From contig CANNCL010000001.1 in the NCBI GenBank assembly GCA_947503155.1, positions 248,001 to 312,000 on the forward strand: a stretch of DNA of 64,000 nucleotides, in the 5' to 3' direction. This document shows positions 55,194-64,000 of this stretch, piece after piece. Below the pieces are notes generated by a model. It saw only the letters and a list, made by a program, of their open reading frames with translations, had not been told where the DNA came from and did no database searches. Both the position numbers and the translations under genes were made by a program. Position 1 is the first letter of the stretch. Every line of letters starts with the position of its first letter. Source of the DNA: an uncultured Erythrobacter sp. GTDB taxonomy: Bacteria > Pseudomonadota > Alphaproteobacteria > Sphingomonadales > Sphingomonadaceae.

Positions 55194-56422
55194 GTTTCGG
55201 AAGGGATCCGGCGCGCATTTTTAAGGTTGGATGGGCCAAGGCCGAAATGACGGCTAAAATTGTAATCAACAGATCGCAGCATAAAATAGCTGACAAACCA
55301 GCGCAGCCGGTCGCTCCATTTTGCGTATTGAGCAAACCAGCTCTTATCAACTGGCCGGCTTGACTGCTCCATATGGTCCATCATTTCCCGCATCTTGGCC
55401 GCCATCCCAGCATCTTCAACGCGGATCATCAGTTCAAGATTCAGACGGACAGAGCGCATGTCCAAATTGCCGCTGCCAAAATACGTAATATCGTCCAGAA
55501 CCATTAGCTTCATATGGAGCTTCGTCGGCTGGAATTCGAACAGTTTAGCTCCGGATTTGACCAGCCTTCGGTAATGCAAACGCGCGGCGAGCACCGTGAT
55601 CGCAAAATCAGATTTGGACGCCAGTATCATTCTCAGTTTGCTGCGCTTTGCGGCCCGCTTCAACGCCCGGCGCGTGCTACGCGGCGGAGAGAAATAGGCA
55701 GTGATCAGGTCCAATCTATCGGATCGCGCAAGGTCTTGCTTAAAACGCACCGCCCACTGGCTGGAAATGGTTGTCGGCCCGCCCATTAAAAGCTGAACTG
55801 ATCCCTCCTCTGAATCCCAGTCACGAACCATTTCTCTGACCTTACGGAATTCTGATCCGTCAGAATTGATCCATTCGTCAATCTCCGCAAACCATTCGTT
55901 AAAGCGATCAACGAGGGGACCATCAATCTTCACACCCAGATCGCACCAGCCATTCTCTTCAGGCGAAGCGAAATATTCGTCAGCGATGTTAAATCCGCCG
56001 CTCATTACACTTTTGCGGTCCGCAATAGCCATTTTCTGATGGTTACGGATGAGGAAGCGCTTGTTGAAGCTCGGCGAGAATTGCGCAAACCGCGCGCCTG
56101 CGGCGACAAGATCATCGAAAAATCCATCCTCCGCATTGCTGCCGAATGAATCAATATACAGACAGGTATCAACCCCGCGCTCGGCCGCTGCAATCAACGC
56201 ATTTCGGACCTTTTTTCCCGTATCGTCAGTGTCGTACTGGAAATAGAATGCGTGAAGGCTCTCCTGCGCTGATTCAATATGATCCAGCAGCGCGGCCAGA
56301 CGGTCGGCACCATGCGGATAGAACATAAAGCGGTGACCATGCACCGCGACCTCAAAAGGGCTGGGGTCTTGGTAATTGGCGGACGTTTCATCCGCAGCCG
56401 AGTGGTTAGAAATATGCTTCAC
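55166..56422 (-). CDS. Phospholipase D / cardiolipin synthase family protein
   Basis: About 418 residues with two HKD motifs: NHQKMAIADRKSVMSGGFN near 135 and KLHMKLMVLDDITYFGSGN near 310. No membrane segments at the N-terminus. It probably makes or remodels phosphatidyl lipids. GTG 56422 is preferred because GGTGG lies upstream; TTG 56440 is an alternative. The C-terminal coding end overlaps dnaB. Confidence 0.88.
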   Translation of the reverse strand: MKHISNHSAADETSANYQDPSPFEVAVHGHRFMFYPHGADRLAALLDHIESAQESLHAFYFQYDTDDTGKKVRNALIAAAERGVDTCLYIDSFGSNAEDGFFDDLVAAGARFAQFSPSFNKRFLIRNHQKMAIADRKSVMSGGFNIADEYFASPEENGWCDLGVKIDGPLVDRFNEWFAEIDEWINSDGSEFRKVREMVRDWDSEEGSVQLLMGGPTTISSQWAVRFKQDLARSDRLDLITAYFSPPRSTRRALKRAAKRSKLRMILASKSDFAITVLAARLHYRRLVKSGAKLFEFQPTKLHMKLMVLDDITYFGSGNLDMRSVRLNLELMIRVEDAGMAAKMREMMDHMEQSSRPVDKSWFAQYAKWSDRLRWFVSYFMLRSVDYNFSRHFGLGPSNLKNARRIPSETYSPSSQLE

Positions 56423-56461
56423 TGATCTACAACCACCCAAAGGGCTATTGGTTGCATTTTC

Positions 56462-56490
56462 TTGACTCTCACGCGTCTGATACCTAGGTG
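56462..56490 (+). promoter_or_regulatory. Candidate rpoZ promoter
   Basis: TTGACT (56462-56467), 17-base spacer, TAGGTG (56485-56490), 40 bases before the rpoZ ATG. Its -10 hexamer is identical to that of the rpmJ candidate. Confidence 0.5.
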
Positions 56491-56529
56491 CGGCGCTCCT
56501 TCAGACATTCTATTTCTAAGAGGCCCACG

Positions 56530-56874
56530 ATGGCACGCGTTACCGTTGAAGATTGCGTCGACAAGATTCCGAACCGTTTCGACCTCGTCCTGCTTGCTGC
56601 TCAGCGAGCGCGCGAAATCTCTGGCGGTGCTGAGCTGACCATTGATAAAGACCGGGATAAGAACCCCGTTGTCGCTCTGCGCGAGATTGCTGAGCAGACG
56701 GTCAAGCCGAAGGAATTGAAAGAATCACTGGTCACCGGTCTTCAGAAAATTCTGCCGGATGACGAAGATGATGCCGATGAAATCGGTTCGCTGAGCCAAT
56801 CGGCGGAGGCCCTGCGGATCACCGCAAGCGCACCGACCCGTTCGACATCGATCGGCGCCGATTACGAGGGGTAA
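56530..56874 (+). CDS. rpoZ: RNA polymerase omega subunit
   Basis: 114 residues: [30 protein letters not shown] is the family start, and [13 protein letters not shown] follows. It helps assemble beta'. The acidic stretch DDEDDADE and variable tail are normal for alphaproteobacteria. Own promoter and terminator. Confidence 0.97.
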   Translation: MARVTVEDCVDKIPNRFDLVLLAAQRAREISGGAELTIDKDRDKNPVVALREIAEQTVKPKELKESLVTGLQKILPDDEDDADEIGSLSQSAEALRITASAPTRSTSIGADYEG

Positions 56875-56912
56875 TTCCTCTCCGCGATTGGGACGCAAGC
56901 TGTCCCGAAATG

Positions 56913-56940
56913 AAAAGGCCGCCAAATTGGCGGCCTTTTT
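56913..56940. terminator. Terminator after rpoZ
   Basis: AAAAGGCCGCC / GGCGGCCTTTT with loop AAATT and T-runs on both strands. It can work in both directions. Confidence 0.92.
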
Positions 56941-57023
56941 CGTTGGTGTGGTGTATCATGCGCACAATCTAACGGTGTAACCATCACGCCGCATAGATAA
57001 TCTCTTGGGAACGACGCAGCATC

Positions 57024-57755
57024 ATGGCTTCGATTGCAATTTACAGTGTCAAAGGCGGGGTCGGGAAAACTACATTCTCGGTCAATTTGGCCTGGTGCGC
57101 CGCGGCAATTTCGCGGCGAGAGACACTTTTGTGGGACCTCGATGCCGCCAATGGTTCTGGTTTTTTGCTGGGCGTTGATCCCCACACAAAGCGCGCCGCG
57201 ACAAGCGTGTTTGACCGCGGCCGCGACCCATCAAAGCTCATCCAAAAGACCGCTTTTTCTGGCCTGCACTTGCTTCCTGCGGACGAGAGCATTCGCACGC
57301 TCGACCGGCAATTCGACCGGATTGGCAAGAAACGACGCTTGGCTAAGCTCGCGCACCAATTGGGCAAGGAATATGATCGCATCCTGTTTGACTGCCCGCC
57401 GGTTCTGAATGAAATCAGCGCGCAAGTGATGCGGGCGGCTGATTTGGTGATTGTTCCGCTTCCCCCTTCGCCGTTATCGGCCCGAGCTTTGGATCAAGTG
57501 GTCGAAGCGGTGCGCGGCAGCGGCAAGCGGCATCCGCCCATTCTGCCTGTAATGTCCATGATCGACATGCGCCGCACACTTCATCGAGAAGCCCGCGAAG
57601 CTCATCCGAACTGGCCGGTCGTTCCGCTCGCCAGCGCAATTGAACAATGCGCGGTCCGCCGGCAACCTGTCGGCGCATTTGCCCCCCGCTCACCAGCAGC
57701 GCGCGCGTTTGCGCAGCTTTGGACCGCAATAGAGCGCAAGCTAGCCAAGGGTTAG
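57024..57755 (+). CDS. Orphan ParA/MinD-type ATPase
   Basis: 243 residues with the deviant Walker A KGGVGKT at 10-16, WDLDAANGSG near 37 and FDCPPVL near 120. This is the ParA family that forms ATP-dependent dimers on DNA or membrane to position cargo. No parB, parS-like repeat or plasmid gene is adjacent; neighbours are rpoZ and DUF3667. Its cargo is unknown. Confidence 0.9.
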   Translation: MASIAIYSVKGGVGKTTFSVNLAWCAAAISRRETLLWDLDAANGSGFLLGVDPHTKRAATSVFDRGRDPSKLIQKTAFSGLHLLPADESIRTLDRQFDRIGKKRRLAKLAHQLGKEYDRILFDCPPVLNEISAQVMRAADLVIVPLPPSPLSARALDQVVEAVRGSGKRHPPILPVMSMIDMRRTLHREAREAHPNWPVVPLASAIEQCAVRRQPVGAFAPRSPAARAFAQLWTAIERKLAKG

Positions 57756-57824
57756 CGACCATTCCATTGGCAATCGAACGGGCTTGCTTATAGTGCGGCG
57801 CGGCACAGATAGGGGCGGCATTCG

Positions 57825-58865
57825 ATGAGCGACATTGCTGAAGGCATCGGCGGGATGATCGAAGGGGCTCTCGCAGGGCGCGCTGTCGAACCAGAAAACG
57901 GACAAAGCGGAGCGGGCACGTCTGAACCCGCCGAATGTGCCAATTGCGGTGCATTGGTGCCAGGGGCCTATTGCTCAGAATGCGGCCAGAAATTGCATGT
58001 CCACCGGACGTTATCGGCGATCTTCCATGATCTCATTCACGGCGTATTGCATCTCGACGGGAAATTCTGGCTAACACTGCCTTTGCTGGTCTTCAAACCG
58101 GGCAAGCTAACCCGCCGATATGTCGAAGGTGAGCGGGCGAAATTCGTCAGCCCAATGGCGATGTTCCTGTTCAGCGTGTTCGCTATGTTCGCGGTGTTTC
58201 AGATGGTGGGGATAAGCACACCGACCAGCTTAAACCTCGAAGAAACAGCCGAAGCCGTCCGCGAGCAAGGCGATCAAGAGCTTGAGCGGTTGCGCGAAGA
58301 ATTGGAGGCCTTGCCGGCAGACGATCCAGAGCGCGCCCAAAGAGAGATCGACCTCAGACTTCTCGAAGGAATTGCCACCTCAGAGAATTTTGATTTTAGC
58401 AACGATGCCGCTTTCAGCATGGAGGCTACGGGTGTTGAATGGATCGATGGAGGCATCGCCAAAAAATGGAGCGAGAACCCCACCTTGATGCTCTATAAAT
58501 TGCAAGCGAATGGGTACAAATTCAGCTGGCTGCTGATCCCATTGTCCCTGCCAACGCTCGCATTGTTGTTTATCTGGCGCAGGCAGTTCAAGGCCTATGA
58601 TCACGCGGTCTTTGTGACGTATTCGCTTAGCTTCATGTCGTTGCTGTTTGTTGCTCTATCTTTGGCGAATGCGGCGGGATTGGCGGCGGGATGGGTGTTC
58701 GTGATCTTCGCACTTGCTGCGCCGTTGCACATCTACAAGCATCTCAAATACGCATATGATTTGTCGCGGTTTTCGGTCCTATGGCGCTTTCCTGGCTTGC
58801 TCATCAGCATCGTCTTCACTCTGCTCGCATTCCTGCAGGTGCTGCTGCTGATTGGCGCATTTTGA
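57825..58865 (+). CDS. DUF3667 membrane protein with zinc ribbon
   Basis: 346 residues. An N-terminal zinc ribbon (CANCG near 38 and CSECGQK near 50) is followed by the DUF3667 signature FHDLIHGVLHLDGKFWLTLPLLVFKPGKLTRRYVEG. After the first membrane segment comes a charged helical region (EELEALPADDPERAQRE), then four hydrophobic segments. The function is unknown. Confidence 0.88.
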   Translation: MSDIAEGIGGMIEGALAGRAVEPENGQSGAGTSEPAECANCGALVPGAYCSECGQKLHVHRTLSAIFHDLIHGVLHLDGKFWLTLPLLVFKPGKLTRRYVEGERAKFVSPMAMFLFSVFAMFAVFQMVGISTPTSLNLEETAEAVREQGDQELERLREELEALPADDPERAQREIDLRLLEGIATSENFDFSNDAAFSMEATGVEWIDGGIAKKWSENPTLMLYKLQANGYKFSWLLIPLSLPTLALLFIWRRQFKAYDHAVFVTYSLSFMSLLFVALSLANAAGLAAGWVFVIFALAAPLHIYKHLKYAYDLSRFSVLWRFPGLLISIVFTLLAFLQVLLLIGAF

Positions 58866-58878
58866 CCATCAAACGAAA

Positions 58879-58914
58879 ACGGGCGCTTCGACCTAAGCCG
58901 AAGCGCCCGTCTTT
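58879..58914. terminator. Bidirectional terminator between DUF3667 and ftsH genes
   Basis: ACGGGCGCTTCG / CGAAGCGCCCGT, 12-bp perfect stem with an 8-base loop. The plus side ends CTTTA, the minus side TTTTCGTTT. Confidence 0.88.
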
Positions 58915-58931
58915 ATTCAAAGTGCAGCGGA

Positions 58932-60893
58932 CTAGGCGCCCTGAGGGGCTTCTCCGCCCTTCCCGCCAAAACGCTTGCCCGCTTTTGGAATGGCGGAACC
59001 CTGCGCCGGTTTCACCGGTGTCGGTCCGCGTGGTTCGTCTGGGCGATCAATGGTCCCGTCTTTCATCAACTGGTCAATTTCATCGCCTGACAGCGTTTCG
59101 TATTCAAGCAATGCCTGAGCGAGCAAATGGAGCTTATCCTCTTGCTCAGTCAGAATATCGGTCGCCCGTTTAAGGCCGCCCTCAACCAAGTCCCTGATCT
59201 CTTTGTCGATCAGCTTGTTGGTTTCGGCTCCGCGCATCGTGCGAGCGGATTGGCCCATGCCAAGATAGCCTTCTTGGCTTTGCTCATATTGCAGCGGGCC
59301 GAGCTTTTCAGACATGCCCCATTTGGTGACCATGTTGTTGGCAAGATCGGTCGCATATTGAATATCGCCTGATGCGCCGCTGGACACTTTGTCGTGTCCG
59401 AAGATGATGTCTTCGGCCACGCGTCCGCCCATTGCGACCGCGAGGTTCGCGTGCATCTTATCACGGTGATACGAATAGCTGTCCCGTTCCGGCAGGCGCA
59501 TCACCATCCCCAGAGCGCGTCCGCGCGGGATGATTGTGGCCTTGTGGATCGGGTCCGATGCCGGTTCATTGATGCTCACCAAAGCATGGCCAGCCTCATG
59601 ATAGGCGGTCATCTTCTTCTCATCTTCGGTCATGACCATAGAGCGGCGTTCCGCGCCCATCATGACCTTATCTTTGGCGTCTTCAAATTCGCGCATCGCG
59701 ACAAGGCGTTTGTTACGGCGTGCGGCCAGCAATGCGGCTTCGTTGACGAGGTTTGCCAGATCAGCGCCAGAGAAACCCGGTGTGCCGCGCGCGATCGTAC
59801 GCGGGTTCACGTCAGGTGCCAGCGGCACTTTCTTCATGTGAACACCGAGGATTTTCTCGCGCCCTTCAATATCAGGGATCGGCACAACAACTTGACGATC
59901 AAACCGGCCCGGACGCAGCAGCGCGGGGTCCAGAACGTCAGGGCGGTTGGTGGCGGCGATGATGATGATGCCTTCATTGGCCTCAAAACCATCCATCTCA
60001 ACGAGCAACTGGTTGAGCGTCTGCTCGCGCTCATCATTGGAATTGCCGAGACCGTGGCCGCGCGAACGGCCCACCGCATCGATTTCGTCGATGAATACGA
60101 TGCAAGGGCTGTTCTTCTTGGCTTGCTCAAACATGTCGCGCACGCGGCTCGCGCCGACGCCAACGAACATTTCAACAAAGTCGGAACCAGAAATCGTGAA
60201 GAACGGCACACCCGCCTCACCCGCAATTGCGCGAGCGAGTAGCGTCTTACCAGTACCCGGCGAACCGACCAGCAAAGCGCCTTTGGGGATTTGTCCACCC
60301 AGCTTTGAGAAACGCTGCGGGTCTTTCAGAAATTCAACAATTTCTTCTAGCTCTTCGCGCGCTTCGTCGATCCCCGCCACGTCTGCAAATGTCACTTTGC
60401 CTTGGCGCTCGGTCAGCATCTTGGCCTTGGATTTACCAAAGCCCATAGCGCCGCCCCCGCCGCCTTTCTGCATCTGACGCAGCGCAAAGAATGCAATGCC
60501 GAGGATCAGAATGAACGGCAGCGATTGGATCAAGAGATAGAGCAGCATGTTGGGCTGCTCACGCTCTTTGCCGGTAAACGCGACATTGTTCTCTTGCAGC
60601 AGCGGTGTGAGCTGCGTGTCAGAGGGGACAGGAACCGTGCTAAACGCGGTGTTGTCAGTGAATGTGCCGGTGATCAGGTCTTCGCCTAGCTCGACCTCTT
60701 TTACAGAACCCTCGGCGACCTTGTCGCGGAATTCAGAATAATTGATCGCTTCGCCCGCAGGCTGGCTAGCGCCGCCAAACATCGAAACCACCAAAAGCAG
60801 CGCCAAAAAGACGCCGCCCCAGATCATCAAGGTCTTAACCCAGGGATTTTGCCCTTCGGGGGGCTGTTCGTTCGGGTCGTTTTCATCGCTCAT
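58932..60893 (-). CDS. ftsH: ATP-dependent zinc metalloprotease FtsH
   Basis: A membrane-bound hexameric protease that degrades membrane and regulatory proteins. 653 residues: membrane segments at 17-40 and about 118-137 around a periplasmic domain, AAA domain with Walker [12 protein letters not shown] near 208 and IDEIDAVGR near 268, and zinc site HEAGH near 434. The C-terminal tail is Pro/Gly/Lys-rich. It stands alone here. Confidence 0.97.
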   Translation of the reverse strand: MSDENDPNEQPPEGQNPWVKTLMIWGGVFLALLLVVSMFGGASQPAGEAINYSEFRDKVAEGSVKEVELGEDLITGTFTDNTAFSTVPVPSDTQLTPLLQENNVAFTGKEREQPNMLLYLLIQSLPFILILGIAFFALRQMQKGGGGGAMGFGKSKAKMLTERQGKVTFADVAGIDEAREELEEIVEFLKDPQRFSKLGGQIPKGALLVGSPGTGKTLLARAIAGEAGVPFFTISGSDFVEMFVGVGASRVRDMFEQAKKNSPCIVFIDEIDAVGRSRGHGLGNSNDEREQTLNQLLVEMDGFEANEGIIIIAATNRPDVLDPALLRPGRFDRQVVVPIPDIEGREKILGVHMKKVPLAPDVNPRTIARGTPGFSGADLANLVNEAALLAARRNKRLVAMREFEDAKDKVMMGAERRSMVMTEDEKKMTAYHEAGHALVSINEPASDPIHKATIIPRGRALGMVMRLPERDSYSYHRDKMHANLAVAMGGRVAEDIIFGHDKVSSGASGDIQYATDLANNMVTKWGMSEKLGPLQYEQSQEGYLGMGQSARTMRGAETNKLIDKEIRDLVEGGLKRATDILTEQEDKLHLLAQALLEYETLSGDEIDQLMKDGTIDRPDEPRGPTPVKPAQGSAIPKAGKRFGGKGGEAPQGA

Positions 60894-61022
60894 GCGTCGG
60901 ATTCCTTATTTCATAAAGCAATGTAGGATCGGACACGTGAATGGCAAGATAATGCGTCGCTATACACTCAGCGCCAATTTTCGATTTCTGTGATGCTTTT
61001 CGCCGATTAAACGCGCGCGCGA

Positions 61023-61652
61023 TCAGCGCGGAGCGTAAGCTAAGAGGAAGACATCAACCGCCCCGGCTATGCGCTTGGCGTTCTCTTCTTCGCTCGGCAA
61101 AGAACCAAATCGCCGCTCCAGATCGCCCATACCCTTGGACATCGATACAAATTGTTCGGCGGCCAAATCCGGGTCTGGGATATGCAGTTCGCCCGATGCG
61201 CTAGCATGAGCGAGAAATTGGCTGAACGCCGCCTTCATCCGCCATGGGCCAGCTTCCAAGAAGGCGAGGCCAATTGCGGGTTCATGCTCCGTTTCTGCCG
61301 CAATCCGGCGCTCAAATTGAATCATTTCGGGCCGCGAAAGAAAAGCGAACATTGCCTGTCCGATAACGACCAGACGTTCACGGATCGATCCAGCAGGGGT
61401 TTCTTGCAGGTTAAAAAATCCGCGCATCTTTTCGCATTCACGTTCCACCGCCGCCGCGAACAATGCGCGTTTGTCGCCGAAATGATTGTAGATCGTGACC
61501 TTCGACACCGATGCATCCGCCGCGACCTGCTCGATCGACGTGGCGGCGAACCCTTTATCGAAAAAGCGGCGTGACGCCGCTGCGACGATGGCATCCCGCT
61601 TTGCCTGATCCGATGGCCGGCCCGGCTTTTTCTTTTCCGGGCTGTTGTTCAA
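61023..61652 (-). CDS. TetR-family transcriptional regulator
   Basis: About 209 residues: a basic N-terminal arm (PEKKKPGRPSDQAKRD), the TetR helix-turn-helix (FFDKGFAATSIEQVAADASVSKVTIYNHFGDKRALF) and a ligand domain. TTG 61652 gives a normal TetR length and has AAAGG upstream; the open frame to 61823 is implausibly long and crosses the promoter. It is divergent from an ABC exporter operon and probably controls it. Confidence 0.9.
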   Translation of the reverse strand: MNNSPEKKKPGRPSDQAKRDAIVAAASRRFFDKGFAATSIEQVAADASVSKVTIYNHFGDKRALFAAAVERECEKMRGFFNLQETPAGSIRERLVVIGQAMFAFLSRPEMIQFERRIAAETEHEPAIGLAFLEAGPWRMKAAFSQFLAHASASGELHIPDPDLAAEQFVSMSKGMGDLERRFGSLPSEEENAKRIAGAVDVFLLAYAPR

Positions 61653-61691
61653 GAGGAGGGCGCCTTTTTTCGAATGCAATGAACCGCGGCA

Positions 61692-61734
61692 TTGACAGAT
61701 TGAACGGTTGCGTACAATTAAACGATGTCGTTCA
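61692..61734 (+). promoter_or_regulatory. Candidate exporter promoter and TetR operator
   Basis: TTGACA (61692-61697) precedes TACAAT (61713-61718) or CAATTA at 17-base spacing. An imperfect 34-base palindrome at 61701-61734 (TGAACG ... CGTTCA ends, 11 of 17 pairs) overlaps the -10, so binding would block transcription. Confidence 0.5.
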
Positions 61735-61794
61735 TTATTGTCCGATAATTCGCCCGTCCGCAACCCTCCGCAGCGATCAAAGGTTTCCCCCGCC

Positions 61795-62931
61795 ATGCTA
61801 TGGATTGCCATCCGGATGCTCACCGGCGACAGCCAGAAATTCTACGGCCTGCTGTTCGGTATCGCCTTTTCGACGCTGCTCATCACGCAGCAGCTGACGA
61901 TCTTCGTCAATCTGGTCGAGCGCGGGGCGAGCGGGGTTTACAACGCACCTGAGGCCGAAATTTGGGTGATGGACCCGGTTAGCCGGACGACCGAAGTCAA
62001 TTATGCCATGCCCTCCACTGCGCTCGACGAAGTGCGATCGGTGCCCGGTGTGGAATGGGCGGTTCCGCATTTGCGCGCCGCGGCGTCGGTGCGGACATCA
62101 TCGGGCGATCTTGAAGGTGTGGCGATTATTGGGGTCGATGATGCGACGCTGATTGGTTTGCCAGAACGCCTGATTGAGGGCGAGAAGTCCGTCCTCTCGC
62201 GCCCTGACACAGTTATCATTGATGATGGCGGCGTGATAAACCTGTTCGAAGAGGCGCAAGACCCGATAGGTCAACGGCTTGAGCTCAATGACCAAAGGGC
62301 GGTCATTCGCGGGGTCGCCGATTCGATCCCTGCCTTCACCAGCCAAGTCGTGCTCTACACCAAATACAGCCAAGCATTGAATTACGTCCCGGGCACACGC
62401 AACCGCCTGACATTCGTACTTGCCGGGGTCGCGGATGGTTTGAGCGCGGAGGAGGTTGCCGCGCGGATTGAAGAGCAAACCGGGCTGAAAGCGGAGACGC
62501 GCGCCGAATTTGCGCAAGCCGGGGTCGATTTCATTATCCAGAACACCGGTATTCCAACCAATTTCGGTATCACCGTTGTGCTCGGCTTTGTCGTCGGGGT
62601 CGCGATTGTCGGCCTCACATTCAGCCTGTTCATTCGCGACAATATAAAACAATTCGGAGCGCTAAAAGCCATTGGCGTGACCAATTCCAAAATTGTCCGC
62701 ATGGTCGCGGCGCAGGCCGGATTGGTCGGGTTTGTCGGATATGCGCTGGGCATCATGGGGACGGTTTTGTTTCTTTGGAGTTTCTCAGGCAATCCGTTCT
62801 TCAAGGGCTTCTATATCCCGTGGCAAATCCCGCTCATCAGCTTGGGCGCGGTCATTATCATTCTCGCGATCACGGGCTGGCTTGCGCTGCGCAGCGTGCT
62901 CAACACTGAACCTGCGTCGGTGTTCCGGTGA
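61795..62931 (+). CDS. ABC exporter permease, DevC/FtsX-like
   Basis: 378 residues: one membrane segment near the N-terminus (FYGLLFGIAFSTLLITQQL), a periplasmic MacB-type domain (about 45-260) and three C-terminal membrane segments in an FtsX domain (FGITVVLGFVVGVAIVGLTFSLF; LVGFVGYALGIMGTVLFLW; ISLGAVIIILAITGWL). It overlaps the ATPase gene by 4 bases. Confidence 0.9.
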   Translation: MLWIAIRMLTGDSQKFYGLLFGIAFSTLLITQQLTIFVNLVERGASGVYNAPEAEIWVMDPVSRTTEVNYAMPSTALDEVRSVPGVEWAVPHLRAAASVRTSSGDLEGVAIIGVDDATLIGLPERLIEGEKSVLSRPDTVIIDDGGVINLFEEAQDPIGQRLELNDQRAVIRGVADSIPAFTSQVVLYTKYSQALNYVPGTRNRLTFVLAGVADGLSAEEVAARIEEQTGLKAETRAEFAQAGVDFIIQNTGIPTNFGITVVLGFVVGVAIVGLTFSLFIRDNIKQFGALKAIGVTNSKIVRMVAAQAGLVGFVGYALGIMGTVLFLWSFSGNPFFKGFYIPWQIPLISLGAVIIILAITGWLALRSVLNTEPASVFR

Positions 62932-63638
62932 GCGGAAACGAAACCGCCATTTGCGCGCGCGGCATTGTGCGCGACTTTAAAGCCGGGCAATCGGTGATCC
63001 GCGTCTTGCACGGGATCGACACCGATATCAGGTCGGGCGAGATGACCTATGTGGTCGGAGAAAGCGGGTCCGGCAAAACCACGCTGATCTCAATAATGTG
63101 CGGTATCCTGTGGCCGACCGAGGGCGATGTGACGGTGTTTGGGACCGATATTTATCGTCTCTCGGACACCGAATTGGTCAATTTCCGTCTCAAGAACATC
63201 GGTTTCATTTTCCAACAATACAATTTGATCCCCTCGATTGATGCCGCGGCGAACGCAGCCGTTCCGCTCATCGCTCAAGGGATGGCGATTGGCCCTGCGC
63301 GCGAAAAAGCGATCGAATTGCTCGAAAAGCTCAATATCGGCGATCAGGCGAGCAAATTGCCCAATCAACTATCCGGCGGTCAGCAGCAGCGCGTCGCGAT
63401 TGCCCGGGCCTTGGTTCACGAACCGCGCCTGGTCGTCTGCGATGAGCCGACTGCCGCGCTTGATGCGAGTTCGGGCCGCCGCGTCATGGACTTGCTGCGC
63501 GAAGTTGCGGTTGCACCGGACCGCGCATGCATAATCGTTACGCATGACAACCGTATTTTCGACCTCGCAGACCGTATTTTAGTGCTGGAGGATGGGCGGA
63601 TCACCCATGACGGCACAGAGATGCCGGATGACCACTAA
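62928..63638 (+). CDS. ABC exporter ATPase, DevA/LolD-like
   Basis: 236 residues with Walker A GESGSGKTT near 45, Q-loop, signature LSGGQQQRVAIARAL near 146 and Walker B LVVCDEP near 166, the MacB/LolD class. It powers the permease and the fusion protein that follow. Confidence 0.95.
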   Translation: MSGNETAICARGIVRDFKAGQSVIRVLHGIDTDIRSGEMTYVVGESGSGKTTLISIMCGILWPTEGDVTVFGTDIYRLSDTELVNFRLKNIGFIFQQYNLIPSIDAAANAAVPLIAQGMAIGPAREKAIELLEKLNIGDQASKLPNQLSGGQQQRVAIARALVHEPRLVVCDEPTAALDASSGRRVMDLLREVAVAPDRACIIVTHDNRIFDLADRILVLEDGRITHDGTEMPDDH

Positions 63639-63675
63639 TCGCTCTTAGACCCCTCGAAGAAACTCAGAGAACACA

Positions 63676-64000
63676 ATGTCACTCTTGCCTTCAAACATAA
63701 GCTTTTCGCGCCAAATCCTGCCGGTCCTTGCGGTCGTCGGGATCATTTTTGCGGGGTTCTATATCTTCGGTGACCTGCCCGACCGGCAAGTGAGCGAGCC
63801 AGAGCAGCAACCTGCCAAAGCCACGGGCGCGCTCGCCGATTCTGCGCGGGTCGCTGGTGCTGGGATCGTTGAGCCCGCAAGCGAGATCATCAATATCGGC
63901 TCTGCACTCTCTGGGCTGGTAACCGATTTGCGGGTTGAGCCCGGTGACCGGGTGGAAAAGGGGCAGCCCCTGTTCCAAGTCGATGGCCGCGCCGTTCGCG
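63676..64000 (+). CDS. Membrane fusion protein, HlyD/DevB-like, cut at window end
   Basis: The visible 108 residues have one membrane anchor (ILPVLAVVGIIFAGFYIFG), a Gln/Pro linker and the start of a biotinyl-lipoyl-like fold (GIVEPASEIINIGSALSGLVTDLRVEPGDRVEKGQPLFQVD). This is the periplasmic adaptor of the ABC exporter. The rest is beyond the window. Confidence 0.9.
   Translation, partial: MSLLPSNISFSRQILPVLAVVGIIFAGFYIFGDLPDRQVSEPEQQPAKATGALADSARVAGAGIVEPASEIINIGSALSGLVTDLRVEPGDRVEKGQPLFQVDGRAVR

Noticed and set aside
1..64000. Mobile elements, CRISPR arrays, prophage, rRNA operons
   Set aside because: No transposase, integrase, phage structural gene, regularly spaced repeat or rRNA sequence was found; composition and gene order look like stable core chromosome.

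Overview
This window is a chromosomal segment of an alphaproteobacterium, most likely of the order Sphingomonadales and probably the Erythrobacteraceae (Erythrobacter / Altererythrobacter type). The call rests on gene content and order. There is a secB / timA-mltA-smr divergon, the set mutM / ubiE-ubiB-coaBC-dut, rpsT followed by dnaA, rpmH-rnpA-yidD-yidC-engB, a zinc-ligand-free ribosomal protein L36, UPF0262 and DUF3667 proteins, and DUF4136 lipoproteins. Base composition is GC-rich and even. I see no rRNA, tRNA, IS element, prophage, CRISPR array or transfer island, so this is core chromosome.

Layout. 1-6.8 kb: secreted-protein fragment, GFA protein and ruvA (minus), then aroC and katG (plus), then a LytTR membrane regulator divergent from a DUF2306 membrane protein. 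6.8-13.9 kb: timA-mltA-smr (minus) divergent from secB-murJ-trpS (plus), then a DUF4136 lipoprotein. 14-20 kb: dut, a coaBC with a very long acidic linker, ubiB and ubiE (minus), and mutM (plus). 20-24.3 kb: rpsT, a structured leader with a perfect DnaA box, dnaA, a hairpin made of two 10-bp palindromes, then DUF983, MoeB/ThiF-like and DUF202 genes. 24.3-34 kb: cobB, an OafA-type acyltransferase, dapB, an M48 protease and nth (plus), facing a tightly overlapping minus operon GST - S1/P1 nuclease - dapE - DAACS symporter - secreted hypothetical. 34-40 kb: VOC protein, small membrane protein and fatty-acid desaturase (plus), facing rpmH-rnpA-yidD-yidC-engB (minus). 40-49 kb: secreted ClpP-fold-like protein, comM, a Popeye-like cyclic-nucleotide-binding membrane protein, TonB-like protein, recQ, HxlR regulator with a divergent small secreted protein, HAD phosphatase, rpmJ, galE. 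49-57 kb: second DUF4136 lipoprotein, M14 carboxypeptidase, DUF4197, cdd, a degenerate GH25-like protein, UPF0262, dnaB, phospholipase D protein, rpoZ. 57-64 kb: orphan ParA-like ATPase, DUF3667, ftsH, and a TetR regulator divergent from a DevC-DevA-DevB-like ABC exporter, cut by the window end.

Functionally most of the window is housekeeping: replication start and fork loading (dnaA, dnaB), DNA repair (ruvA, mutM, nth, recQ, comM), protein export and membrane insertion (secB, yidC, yidD, ftsH), cell-wall supply (murJ, mltA, dapB, dapE), cofactors (coaBC, ubiE, ubiB) and oxidative defence (katG).

No clearly new multi-gene system stands out. The most interesting observations are the roughly 190-residue acidic insert in CoaBC, the structured control region around dnaA, a recurring TTGAC-N17-TAnnnG promoter shape before translation and transcription genes, the Popeye-like protein coupled to comM, the orphan ParA, and small regulatory repeats in the LytTR, HxlR and TetR divergent regions.
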